Positions 14,641 to 25,788 of a stretch of DNA of 64,000 bases are shown here, one piece after another. Positions within the stretch are counted from its first letter, which is position 1, and each line of letters begins with the position of its first letter. Source of the DNA: Chamaecyparis obtusa (Eukaryota > Streptophyta > Pinopsida > Cupressales > Cupressaceae). Location: the NCBI GenBank assembly GCA_027943335.1, contig BSBK01006383.1:76194-140193 (forward strand). Reading direction: 5' to 3'. Under the pieces are notes generated by a model. The model was given only the letters and a program-made list of their open reading frames with translations, made no database searches and was not told where the DNA came from. The translations under genes were made by a program, and so were the position numbers.

Positions 14641-16628
14641 AATAGATTCTATAAATAATGAGGATGAAATTGGATTTGTTGCAATTAATGATGAAGAACC
14701 TATTCATGAAGAGAAGGCTTTAGTTTCACATGTGGAAAATAAATTAGAATGTATTATAGATAGTGGTTTCTCTCATCACATGACTGGTGATAAAGACAAG
14801 TTTGTTTAGTTGAACAAATATGATGGTGGATTGGTTTGATTTGGTGATAAAACTCGCAGGTTGATCATTGGTAGAGGATCAATCTCTCTTGATGTAAAAA
14901 CTAATATTGATAATATCTTGTTTGTTGATGACCTTAAACATAACTTGTTGAGTGTTGGACAACTTACATAGAAAAGGGTTGCCACTTGCAATTCAAGGAT
15001 GGGAAATGCACTATCCGAAGTGAGATAGGGGACTTGATCCAATTAGGTACAAAAAAGAGAGGTGATGTGTTTCAATTGAGTACAATAGAGGATAGTTATT
15101 TTGTGGAAAAGGTATATGAAATTTGGTTGTGGCATAAAAGATTCAATCATATCAGTTTTGACAACATTGTGAAGGCTAGTAACCCAAATGGAATTAGAGA
15201 TATTCCAAAGATTATCAAACCTACTAACACTATTATATGTAGAGAGTGTGTGATGGGGAAACAAACAAAGAGAAACTTTCAAAGTAAATCATTTTCACCA
15301 AAGGGGACGTTAGATCTGGTGCATATAGATCTACATGGTACTACAAAGATAAGGCCCTACTATGGTGAAATGTATTTCATTGTTTTTCTTGATGATTATT
15401 CAAAGATGATGTGGGTTTCATTCCTTAGAGAAAAGTGTCAAGATTTTGATAAGTTCAAGATTTATAAGGAAAAAGTTGAGAAAGAGTCAAGTCTAAAGAT
15501 AAAATGTTTGAGGTCAGATAGAGGTGGAGAGTTTACATACGATGCATTTAATTCATACTAAAGAGAACATGGCATATATAGACATACTTATGCTCCTAGG
15601 ACTCCACAATAGAATGGGATAATAGAGAGAAGGAACAAAACCATCTCCGATGTTGCGAGGACTATGAAGATTGAAGGAAATGTGTCACACATGCATTAGA
15701 GGGAAGCACTTAACACTCTTGTCTACACTTTAAACATGGTTTAACATTGTTGTCTATACTTTAAACCATAGTTCATAAGGAGTCTTATTCATACCCTCTC
15801 TAGAGGGTATTGGTAAGACTCTTTATGAACTAATCTGGTTTTGTCATGCTTTTTCTATGAAGTATTTCAATTTTTTTGGTAGCTAATGTTATATCAAAAG
15901 AGATGATGAAATAGGAAATTTTGATGTAAGGAGTGATGAGTGTATCTTTCTTGGGTGTCCCACTAAAATTAAGGCATATAGGTGTTTCAATATGAGATTA
16001 AGGAAAATAATTGAAAGTGCTAATGTGAAGATTGATGAGAGGTTTCAAATTCAAGAAAAGATGTATGAATGTGATCCAATCCCCGAGACTGGGAACAAAG
16101 AAGCATGAATTTTTTTTGAGATTGAGAATGGTATACAGGTTTGATTGAGTTAACAAAAGAAAACTCCTAGAACACCAATGTATATTTTTTTGAACCATCT
16201 TGAAATTAGATTACTGGTGATGTTAATCAAGGTATGATGACAAGGTTTAAAGGTAGAAATGAGCTCTATTTAATCTCACAAGTTGAACCTAAGAGTTCTA
16301 ATGAGGCTTGTAAATATGATTAATGGATTAAAGCAATGCATGAAGAGTTGGATAATATATAAAAAAAATAACACTTTGGAATTGGTTCCTAGGCCTAAGG
16401 AAAAAATGTGATTGGAACCAAATGGGTTTTAGAAATAAAATGAATGAAGAAGACATACTTGTGATGAATAAATCTAGGCTAGTCTGCAAGGGATATGCAC
16501 AACAAGAAGGTATATACTTTGAAGAAACATTTGCACTTGTTTCAAGGTTAGAGGCAATAAGATTGTTCCTTTCTTATGCAACACATAAAAATTTAAAGGT
16601 ATATCAGATGGATGCGAAGTATGCATTG
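14641..16628 (+). pseudogene. Decayed Ty1/copia pol (protease, integrase, start of reverse transcriptase)
   Basis: Order along the plus strand: a protease-like site with Asp-Ser-Gly followed by HHMTGDKDKF (about 14757-14803); a GAG-pre-integrase zinc region with H..H and CRECVMGKQ; and an integrase core with VHIDLHG, FLDDYSKMMW and SDRGGEFT in the open piece 14986-15561. Then come the integrase C-terminal part, with stops including TAG inside the conserved PQ-NG motif, and an FGS..CYIKRDDEIGNFD segment near 15870. Last is the N-terminal reverse transcriptase (16422-16628), with [13 protein letters not shown] and YQMDAKYAL. At least one frameshift (about 14970) and several stops show it is dead. 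This protease-integrase-RT order is diagnostic of copia. The RT breaks off exactly where the TGTAACACCCC sequence starts at 16629, and I did not find the remainder downstream. Confidence 0.9.
15771..15830. repeat. 60-bp near-perfect palindrome inside the copia remnant
   Basis: The sequence begins GTTCATAAGGAGTCTTA and ends TAAGACTCTTTATGAAC around the centre TCTCTAGAGG. The right arm continues into the copia coding sequence, so the left arm looks like an inverted copy of it. Confidence 0.85.
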
Positions 16629-17344
16629 TAACACCCCTCCAATCCTAACATGTTTTATATCCCTTAGGAAGTTGGAGGAATGTTGTGGAGACTTATATGC
16701 TTGGATAAGAGTAGATTTATGCATGAAGGTTGAATAAAAAATTCATTCTTAACTATAATACTTTTACTTTCATTTAGGTAGTGATAAATATTTTTAGGAT
16801 ATTCTTGCATGTGTACTCATCTCTTCTTATGAATTCAAGTTTTGATGATATGGAGACACCTAATAGATTTATATGAGCTACTATTTATCAATGGTTATGA
16901 TCTCTTGGATAAATTAGGGTCAATATTGATACTTGGGTACTTAAACTTTAATTAAGAAACAAATTCTATGCTTTCCAAATCTCTTTGATGATTTAATTAT
17001 TTGATTATGATTATGATTGATATGGCTATCATTCGATTATTACATGAATGATCATGACTATCTATATGAGACTAACCATACTTATGTTCAATGGATTATG
17101 ACCTAACCCTTGTACTTGTAGTACCCTCTCTAGTAGTTCTACTTGTTACATTGAAGTTGGATATATTCATGATATTGATTATTGGTCTAACCCTACTAAC
17201 TCATGTTATGATCTATATGTATCCTTCTTGGCATGCTTTCCGAATGAGGGGAGGCATACATAGTCACTCCTGCGGGAGATCTACACCGATGTCGCACTTC
17301 TTTCTTGTTTTTCATTGGTTGTATATAGATGTGTATGAGTTTCT
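16629..17344 (+). mobile_element. 5' end of an LTR-type element beginning TGTAACACCCC
   Basis: The copia reading frame stops inside its reverse transcriptase at TGTAACACCCCTCC. The reverse complement of the right end of the 50333-54909 element begins TGTAATACCCCTCT, so the two probably belong to one family. The far end was not found. No coding potential is convincing; the frame at 17091-17402 has random composition. Confidence 0.5.
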
Positions 17345-17818
17345 TTTGTTACGCAGTGATCCAGGTGTGCCACCTGGTTACACAAATTTGAGTGTGCCTT
17401 AAAATCCTTGAACCAGTTGTTGTTGTTCGAAGATGGTCCAGAGTTCACACATGGGAAAACCCTATGGTTTGATTATTTTGTCTAGTCTCTTGATTTGGTT
17501 TTGGGTGGGTTTGAGTTCCTTATTTTATATATCCTTTGATATCAGTCTCATTTATATGATTATGAGATGTGTAGGATTATGATGTTTCTTTTTTCTCTCT
17601 CTCTATATGTTAATCATATATATAAAGTATGCATTATATAGGTGCACACATATATTCATACCTATATATAATTAGTTATACTCATGAGTGTATTAGTGAT
17701 GATCATGATTCTATCTATTTTGGTGCATATTGTAGCTTTAAATAAATAAAATAATTGAAAGGTTAATAAAAGAAAGAAATAAAATATAAATAAATAAATA
17801 AAACTAATTATGTACTCC

Positions 17819-17821
<3 letters not shown>

Positions 17822-17853
<32 letters not shown>
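17822..17853. repeat. (CT)n microsatellite, copy A
   Basis: About 16 CT units at the position homologous to the longer tract at 18484. Confidence 0.95.
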
Positions 17854-17856
<3 letters not shown>

Positions 17857-17879
17857 ATCTCTTGTATTTCTTGATAATG

Positions 17880-17950
17880 TAAATGGTGGGAGTGGAACTC
17901 GAGACCTCCAGTTTGTAAGGGGTCCCAAGTTGCCATTCGGGTAGTGATTT
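17880..17950 (-). other. tRNA-like (SINE-type) promoter boxes, weak
   Basis: On the minus strand TGGCAACTTGGG resembles an RNA polymerase III A box. About 20 bp further, GAGGTCTCGAGTTCCACTCC resembles a B box. The same arrangement, more mutated, is in copy B at about 18600-18672. No cloverleaf can be drawn with confidence, so this may be a SINE head or chance. Confidence 0.25.
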
Positions 17951-18479
17951 CCTTGAGAAACATACCCAAATTTCTTATATTTATATAAGAGTTAGTTTTT
18001 ATAAATTGTGTGTGTGTGTGTGTCCTTTGTTACTTGATGATGCAGGTGTGCCACCTAGTTATAGAGGTTTGAGTGTGCCTTAAAATCCTTAAACCAGTTG
18101 TTGTTGTTTGGAGATGGTCTAGAGTTCACACATGGGAAAACCCTATAGTTTTGATTATTTTGTCCAGTCTCTTGATTTGGTTTTTAGTTCCTTGTTTTAT
18201 ATATATCCTTTCATATCAGTCTCATTTATATGGTTATGAGATGTGTAGGATTATGATATTTTTTTCCTCTCTCTATGTTAATCATATATACAAAGTACAC
18301 ATATATGGGTGCACACGTATATTCATACCTGTATATATTTAGTTATTGGTGTATAAGTAGGTATGGTCATGATTGTATTAGAGATTATCATGATTCTATG
18401 TATTTTAATACATATTGTGGCTTCAAATAAATAAAATAATGAAAAGTTAATAAAAAAATAAAATTAATAATATACTCCT

Positions 18480-18483
<4 letters not shown>

Positions 18484-18573
<90 letters not shown>
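18484..18573. repeat. (CT)n microsatellite, copy B (about 90 bp)
   Basis: An expanded CT run read directly from the sequence. The antisense frame encodes only Arg-Glu repeats. Confidence 0.96.
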
Positions 18574-18576
<3 letters not shown>

Positions 18577-19153
18577 CTCTCTCGTATTTCTTGATAGTGT
18601 AGAGAGCAGGAGTGGATCTTGGGACCTCTGATTTGTAAGGGGTCCCAAGTTGCCATTGGGGTAGTGATTTCCTTGAAAAACATATCCAAATATATCAGGG
18701 TAGGTAAGTTGGTTTTCAATGAATTAATTTTCAAAGCGAGAGAGAGTAGGAGTTCTATTCAAATTTGTGTTAGAAAATTGGTGAGGAGAGAATAATAACA
18801 TTGGGAATTCTTGTGAGACATCTAGTAGTGAAGGATGGAAGGCCCATGTGAAGGGGTAGAGAGAATTGGAGATTTAATTATGTGAATAATAATGTTCATG
18901 CATTATTATTTATTATTCTTAATATTTTAAAATTATTTATTTAAAATTTATTTTAAAAAATTAAGGAAACCATAAAGGAAGAATATAAGAGAATAAACAA
19001 TACGACAAAAAGAAATAATAATAAAAAATAAATCAAAAGAAATAAGTTAAAAGTGAAACATTACTATGCATAGAAATCAATCTTTATAACATAAGAAAGT
19101 AATAACCAAAGGTCTAAAAATTTAGAAGAAAAAAGTTGCATGCTTAAACGGAA

Positions 19154-19732
19154 AATAGAATAATATGGAACCAATACTATTAAGGTAGAGAAATTATTTA
19201 ATAAAAATATATGTATCCATATGAAATTAGTATTATTATAAAAGAAAATTGATTTTATATATTAATTATTAAAATATATAGATATAAATGATGTATTGTA
19301 AATATATATATTTATGACTATTTATGATTAATAAATAATCAAAATAAGAGAAATAGGTTAATAAATAAATAAAAATATTGTTTAAAATTTTAAATTTAAT
19401 TAAATTAGAATTAGTTTATTTATTATTATTTTATTTAATTAATAGAATAATATGGAACCAATACTATTAAGGTGGAGAAATTATTTAATAAAAATATATG
19501 TATGCATATGAAATTAGTATTATGATAAAAGAAAATTTATTTTATATATTAATTATTAAAATATATAGATATAAATGATGTATCATAAATATATATATTT
19601 ATGACTATTTATGATTAATAAATAATCAAAATAAAAAAAATAAATTAATAAATAAATAAAAATATTGTTTAAAATTCAAAATTTAATTAAATTAGAATTT
19701 GTTTATTTATTATTATTATTTTATTTAATTAA
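19154..19732. repeat. Two-copy tandem duplication, period 287 bp
   Basis: Both copies (19154-19440 and 19441-19732) begin AATAGAATAATATGG and match closely over their whole length, with few substitutions. The sequence is extremely AT-rich and non-coding. Confidence 0.92.
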
Positions 19733-20219
19733 ATTTGATGTCGAATTTAATTAAGAAAGTGGTATATTTTACCTGCTCAATATATCATCAAGGCTATTTA
19801 CAAAAGGTCAATCTATATATATAAAAGGATCACACCAAGGTTGATGGCATTACAAGTGCATTCTCTACACCTGTTGCCTAAATTGCAGCATAATCAAACT
19901 AGGAGGATTGACCTTGGTATCACCATGTTTCATCTCTACAAATAATCACAAACACAGAAACGATACGCGCTCCCATACCACATGTGAATAGAAATTGAAA
20001 GGATTTTATTGGTTCAATTAGATGCCTTCTGGATTTCAATTCGATGATGTACATTGATATCTTAAAGGCATTATAAAGCCTTTTTACCTTACGAAAACTC
20101 ACTACGAGAGGTTACATTCCCATAAACTAACTTTTATTTTATTAGTCTAACGAAAAAATGAATTAATATTAATGTAATACGTCAACAGCACAGACACATG
20201 CAAACACACGAGATATAAG
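19733..20219. other. No gene seen
   Basis: AT-rich DNA with no supported feature on either strand. Confidence 0.4.
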
Positions 20220-22511
20220 TTGGTTTTTGTGCTTGCAAGCATTAGGAGGTAATGAAGAAGGATTCTTCTCCTTATTTTTCATTTTATTTACTTTATACTA
20301 GTTCTTTGTCCTGAACACATTTCATGTAATTATTAAATTCAATCTTTGTGTTTATAAGAAACACTTAGTTACAATTGCTTACTATTATAGTCATTACAAA
20401 TATCATTGAGAGTGTCCAATATAATTTTTATTGTATGAATTGAATTGCACATATATGTAACCATAATCATTTTAATAATGTATAATATCTTAAATTACTA
20501 TAACCATTAGAAGGAATATTATATGAGTAAAATGTGATAAAAGTAGTACATGTAATCACTATAATTACTATCCTATAGAAAATAAATAATTTTTTTATTA
20601 ATATAGGGTAGTGGAAAATACCAAAAGGTATGCGTGTCAAGGTCTTTAGTTTTCATCAATATAGGTTAGTGGAAAATACCAAAAGGTATACCTGCCTTGG
20701 AGAACACCATCAAAATATTAAATTATATAGACGTAGATGTAGAATACAAAACTTCAGAATCTTCACAAATCTTATTAGATGGATAATAATCTAGCGAATT
20801 GTTCTATCTTATTTTTAAAATTTGCACTCACCTTTAGAGCTTTTATTTTTTAGCATGATATGATATCACTGAATGTGCTTGATATATGTACAATAGGAAA
20901 AAGACCCTTTGTTCTTGTAGAGTTAGATTTACAAGTTGTTCAATTTAAATATTTTCAAAATAGGAAAAAGACCCTTTGTACTTTGTACTTGTAGAGTTAG
21001 ATTTACAAGTTGTCATATATGATACCTTTATCACCAACATTAATATGTGTTATATTCCATCACTTAAAACATTGTTATACCATCCATAAAGTAATTAAAA
21101 ATAATGATATACATTTAAATTGGTGGGATTGACTCATTATTGTATTGTTATATTATTTTTGAATTGTATCTTTAAAATACATAATATAATTTGAAAAAAT
21201 ATGCAAAGCAATTTTGTTAAGTGATGTGTCAAAATTCATTCTATATGGTTGGTTGAAGAATAATTTAACACTAAAGAATATGCTCAAATTTTAATTAGTT
21301 TTGTTAAAATCCTTATTTTCAAGATCACAAATCAAAACTTTTGTTAAATTTGTATCTTCAATATTCAGATTACATAATTTTTAAATTGCATATTGGTTAA
21401 AAATATCTTGCTCATTTGTGTATCAACATGAGACCAATACAAATTCCTTTGGAGAAAACACACTAGAAATCACCTATAGAATACCAAGAGTGGTAACTTA
21501 AAGATCTAGATTTATTTGTAAACTACCTTCATATTAGAAGAAAACTATGAAAGACCAAAAATTACAACTTAGAATTTCACTATAAATATTCGAATAAAGA
21601 ATTAAATTTGAATCTATACTAAAAATCCAACAATTTAACCCTTTAAACTCAATCCTTATTTAAGATTACATAATTAAAACAATTATAAAAAACAATAACA
21701 CATCTTTAAACAAGCAAACACAAACCCGATCTGAAACCGAGAGATTGCATATAAAACAATCCTATTTTTATATTACAATGAAGGCAATCCTCGAAACTAG
21801 TTTAATGATCTCATAGTTTCTCTTAAAAAGAGTGCCAAAGGAGAAATTAAAAATATTAGACAGTGGTATCAAGATACGTTATATGTTCTCTGACTTAAAA
21901 ATGATCTTTAATCTCGTAGTTTTGTGTTTGTAATTCTCAAATTTTGGCTATGGCATCTTTATTTTGAGTGGGGTTCTCCTAGTTTCTATTTGATTGACAT
22001 TGCGAATAGCCCAAAACCGAAAGTGTAATGCAAATTATGTTGAAGGTCAAAAGCAAGAGTTATGTTGTCCCTCCTCTTGTTTTAATGAATATTCATACAT
22101 ATAGATGACAAAGACCAGGATAAATTTGCAAGTGACTGTATTTTGAATATTGTTCACTTCGTATTACAACATCAAAGAGCAACTAGAAAGTGTTTAAGCT
22201 TCAATTAATAGTTATGATAGATATAATAGCTCATATTTAAAATATCTATATTAATTGTCTTTAAATTAACTAATAACAAGATCATTTACATATCATTACT
22301 GAGACTTCAATTTTATTTTGATTGGATTCCATACACCAAAAGTATATGGAAACATATGCATCAACCCAACATATGCATGTGCTACCTTTTTAGTGAATAA
22401 TGACAGTTGCCGACATGATAGAAAGTGACAATCGTACAACATTTGCTCATACGAATGAGCAAAACGAATCTACAATCAGCTCACCGGTAGTAAATAGTAG
22501 GTGAGTTTCAG

Positions 22512-22678
22512 TTAACCTACCCATGAAAAATTCATTTAGATACTGATAGACAAATCCAGGTTTACATCAGGCGGCTCTTCATTCCTCTTCCCAGCGTTTG
22601 AAGGCACACGCTCAGAATTCACAGTATAATCTACCGTCTTAATTTCATGGTGGAGGGAATGAGTGTTGCTACGCGACT
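22512..22678 (-). pseudogene. R2R3-MYB C-terminal fragment (duplicate of the gene at 47517)
   Basis: Read on the minus strand, this aligns with the last exon of the intact MYB: HSLHHEIKTVDYTVN, then [15 protein letters not shown]. It retains the LxLxL-type EAR repression motif but stops soon after SIS, before the shared final residues. The DNA-binding repeats encoded by exons 1, 2 and early 3 are absent, so it cannot encode a MYB protein. It shows the MYB locus was duplicated and one copy was lost by deletion. Confidence 0.85.
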
Positions 22679-23012
22679 AAATGCTTAACCTAAATCTATG
22701 TTAGGTTAATTAAATTAATACAAATAAATGCTAATTAATAATAACATATTTATATTTTAAAAATATATCAATTTTGATGTGTCCATTTGTTTGAAAACAA
22801 TTGAAGTCCCAAAAGAAAAGAAAAAGTCAATTCTAATTTAATCTCAATTGATTAAAATCTAATTATATATATGATGCCTCTCAAAAGATTTGTAGGTTTA
22901 TTGCCATCAAAAGTAGGAGCTTCACAATAGAACCTAAACTCTTGAGAGCATTGAATGCTTTGAATATCTAGTAGAAAACTCTAAGATACTCACCTATTAC
23001 TTGTATCTATTA

Positions 23013-23650
23013 GGGCCCGTTTGGTGAATGGAATTAATCTGGAATATGAATTATTTAATGTAAGAATAAAATAATTCGTTGTTTGTGGCTGTTTTTTGAA
23101 TTCTCGAATTAGAAAACTAATTCCCATTTTTAGCCGAATGCTTGGATTAGTTAATTTCAAAAAAAACTTTGAATTCATTTTATTCCACGAATAAACTTTT
23201 CATGGATTCGAAACTACATCAAAATGTATAAGTTTTTTGGGTCTGTGCCTGAACGGTTAAGGGATTATAATCTTATTTTTTTAACAATTTTTTTTATAAC
23301 TTTTTTTTTAATAATTTTTTTTAATAATTTTTTTTTACAATATTTTTTTTATAATCTTATTTTTTTAAGTTAATAATACATATTTTTATTTAAAAATATA
23401 TAAGTTAAAAATACATATATATTTTAATTAAAAAACCAGCAACAAAAATGATAAGCTCAAAAACTAAAAATTAAAAATTAAAATTTAAAAAAAATGAAAA
23501 ATAATCCTTATTCCAATTTCACATTATGGGATCCAAACATAGAATAGATTATTCCTGCTTTTGTTTTGAGGATTAATTCATCCGAGAATAGGTCCTTATT
23601 CTAGAATAGGCCTATTTTGGATAAATTAATTCCATGCACCAAACAGGCCC
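23013..23650. mobile_element. MITE, PIF/Harbinger (Tourist)-like, 638 bp
   Basis: The terminal inverted repeats are about 25 bp: GGGCCCGTTTGGTGAATGG at the left, and the reverse complement of the right end is GGGCCTGTTTGGTGCATGG. The element is flanked by TTA on both sides (23010-23012 and 23651-23653), the 3-bp target duplication typical of PIF/Harbinger. It has no ORF and a very AT-rich interior. The homologous spot in copy 2 (about 60105) lacks it. The phrase GTGCCTGAACGGTTAAGGG near 23246 is internal and not a tRNA. Confidence 0.88.
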
Positions 23651-23949
23651 TTAAAGAATTAAGCTTTTTTAAAAGGTTCAAATATAAAAATACCCATATG
23701 TAACCTGCTCATTTTTTTATTAGATTAAAATGGGTTTCAAAGGGACCCCAAAACCCTTCACAAAAAGTGAAGATCTAGCACCAAAGGAAAACCAATAACA
23801 TACCAATAGTTGGTTTGTAGCAGAACAAATGGAAAAAAAAAAAAAGGTTCATCAAACCCAAAAGCCTACTGGAGATTTTAAACATTTTAGCAGCTTCAAT
23901 ATTCATTCGAATCACTCTGTTGATTTTCAGAATATCATAAATAATATAG

Positions 23950-25009
23950 GACTAATCAATCTTACCTTTATCATGACTGGGTGTTTTGGCTAAAGGGCCA
24001 AGAAGAGGTCGTCCACCCATATCATGTTGTTCCACCATAATATTCTTCCACTTGTCTTTCAAAATAACAGAAGGAGAGCCAGAGTTACCTTTAGCAAAAC
24101 CTTGGAGAGCCTATGCCTGCTTATTTACTTGCTTGAGATTGTTAGTATTATCATGTATGGTCATTCTACTCATAGACACAAGTGCCCTAAGTTTATCTTG
24201 TATCTTATGTTCATGGTCTCCTCTAGATGCTTGATCTTTTTCTCATGATCAATCTTCATAGTTTTAATATCCTTGGCCAAATTCTGAATGAAAGCCCACA
24301 TTTTATTAGAGTTCTTCAAAGTAGGATTTTTGTTCAAGTTTTTTGCACATAATCCAACTTATTATTAAGGGTATTAACCCTATCCTTAAGTGAGTTAATT
24401 TCAAACACTATCCATTCAAGAAGAGATTTTTCAGTCCCTCCATCACAACAATAGCCACCCTTAGCTTGTGCCTTGTACCAATGACAAAGGAGCCCTTTTC
24501 CAACTCCATAGTTTTTTCCTTCTTTGTATGAACATGGATTTCTATTTTGGAAATCCATCCTTGGTTTATCAACACCAAAATATAGGATGTTAGTGGTGTC
24601 CCTTATTTCTACATCAATCCTCTTCTCAGCCTTCACATTATATTTCTCTAGGGGGATTGATCTTTTATTTGTATCCAACCATAGAATGAGACAAAATAAA
24701 GGTCTTTTTCTTCTCTTTGCCCATTTTATATATTTAGAATTTGGAGGATTCCCCCACATGGCATTTAACCTAACATAATCAAATTCCTCTTTATTAGTCT
24801 CATATCCATGAGGACAATTAGGGTTCAAATTATCCTTCTTAGTGTGTTCATGATTTCCTATATGGTAGTATGCTTCTTTGTCAAAAAGAGCTTCTTCAAG
24901 ATGTGTAGAAAAATCAAAGTAATGCCTATGATCATTCTGGGACAACTTGATTTTACTTTTTGAATTCGAGGGCTTAGTCTAAATAGACACAAATTTTTCA
25001 TGTTCCATA
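23950..25009 (-). pseudogene. Unknown coiled-coil reading frame, possibly retroelement ORF1-like
   Basis: A continuous piece of about 200 residues (24945-24334) extends upstream through one TAG stop to a Met at 25009. Downstream, with frame changes, it continues to about 23960. The middle holds a Cys/His cluster (NPCSYKEG, GLLCHWYKAQ, GGYCCDGG), preceded by a basic WAKRRKRP segment. The part after 24430 is heptad-like (INSLKDRVNTLNNKLDYVQ) and continues with KIDHEKKIKHLEE. The composition looks like a real protein, but I do not recognise the family. It lies just downstream of a LINE ORF2 remnant on the same strand; whether they belonged together is unknown. Frameshifts and the stop make a functional product unlikely. 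Confidence 0.5.
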
Positions 25010-25788
25010 AGAAGGAGAATGAGAGCTTAATGTAGAACTAAGGGTTGTGGTTCTTCCTTTGAGATTTTATCTAATTACAGAGAAAAGAGAGAGCATAAAG
25101 AGAAAATAAATTAATTGATCATGCCTAAATTGGTTTAAAATCATGAAGTGATAAATAAACAAAGTAGGAAAATTTGGTCATCAAGGGTTAAATACCTCCT
25201 GATAATTTTTGCAACTTGGTCCCGAATAGGTTTAATTAAGGTACAATCACATACTCCAATATTAGTAGTCCTCTTAACCCTTTTCCCATTATTCATCTTT
25301 GGAAAAGGTATTGGCATCTTTATTCAATTCTTCACTTACCTTCAACCACCATATCAATGATTTTGGTAATGATGTCCTTAGCTACTAAAATTTCAACCCC
25401 ATACACATGATAGATTCTATTTTCCCACCCTTAAAGAAATATACTAGTAATGATAGGGTCATGGCCATGGAATTTCTCCATATAAGGAGTGATTCCTCCC
25501 ACCGATAGGTTACTCTAAATAGGATGATTGTTTTGCCATCTTTCATATGAAGTGGTCTCTTCCTTGTTTCTCTCACCACCCTTGATGTTTCAACAAATAG
25601 AGGGAGAAAGATCAAACAAGAGAGGGGATGAGATCTGAAAAAATTAAAGCGAGATTGAGAAAACCTTGACCTAAGGAAACATGCAAATAAATGACCCACC
25701 TTTTCTATCGATAATAAAGATTAGACATGTCCTTGTCACTCACATGAGCCAAGACTTGTGAGACATCATAACAAAGAATGTCGCTCAT

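Larger units (their letters stand above)
17345..18690. repeat. Two-copy tandem duplication, period about 681 bp
   Basis: Copy A (17345-18025) and copy B (18026 to about 18690) align throughout. For example, AGGTGTGCCACCT starts at 17363 and 18044, and GGGGTCCCAAGTTGCCATT recurs near 17919 and 18639. Each copy contains a (CT)n tract, much longer in copy B. Confidence 0.9.
20220..23740. repeat. Segmental duplication, copy 1 (truncated partner of the MYB block)
   Basis: Collinear blocks match copy 2. Around 21780-21900 aligns with 46785-46880 (shared CAGTGGTATCAAGATACG), 21930-22080 aligns with 46910-47090, and 22330-22680 aligns with 47345-47725. About 22700-23010 plus 23655-23740 aligns with 59640-60180. 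The part equivalent to MYB exons 1-2 and promoter is missing at about 22680-22700. A 638-bp MITE is inserted at 23013. Short local duplications occur near 20590-20690 and 20895-21010. Confidence 0.85.

Noticed and set aside
23236..23262. Possible tRNA (CCTGAACGGTTAAGGG)
   Set aside because: No cloverleaf or B box follows; the region is the AT-rich interior of the MITE.
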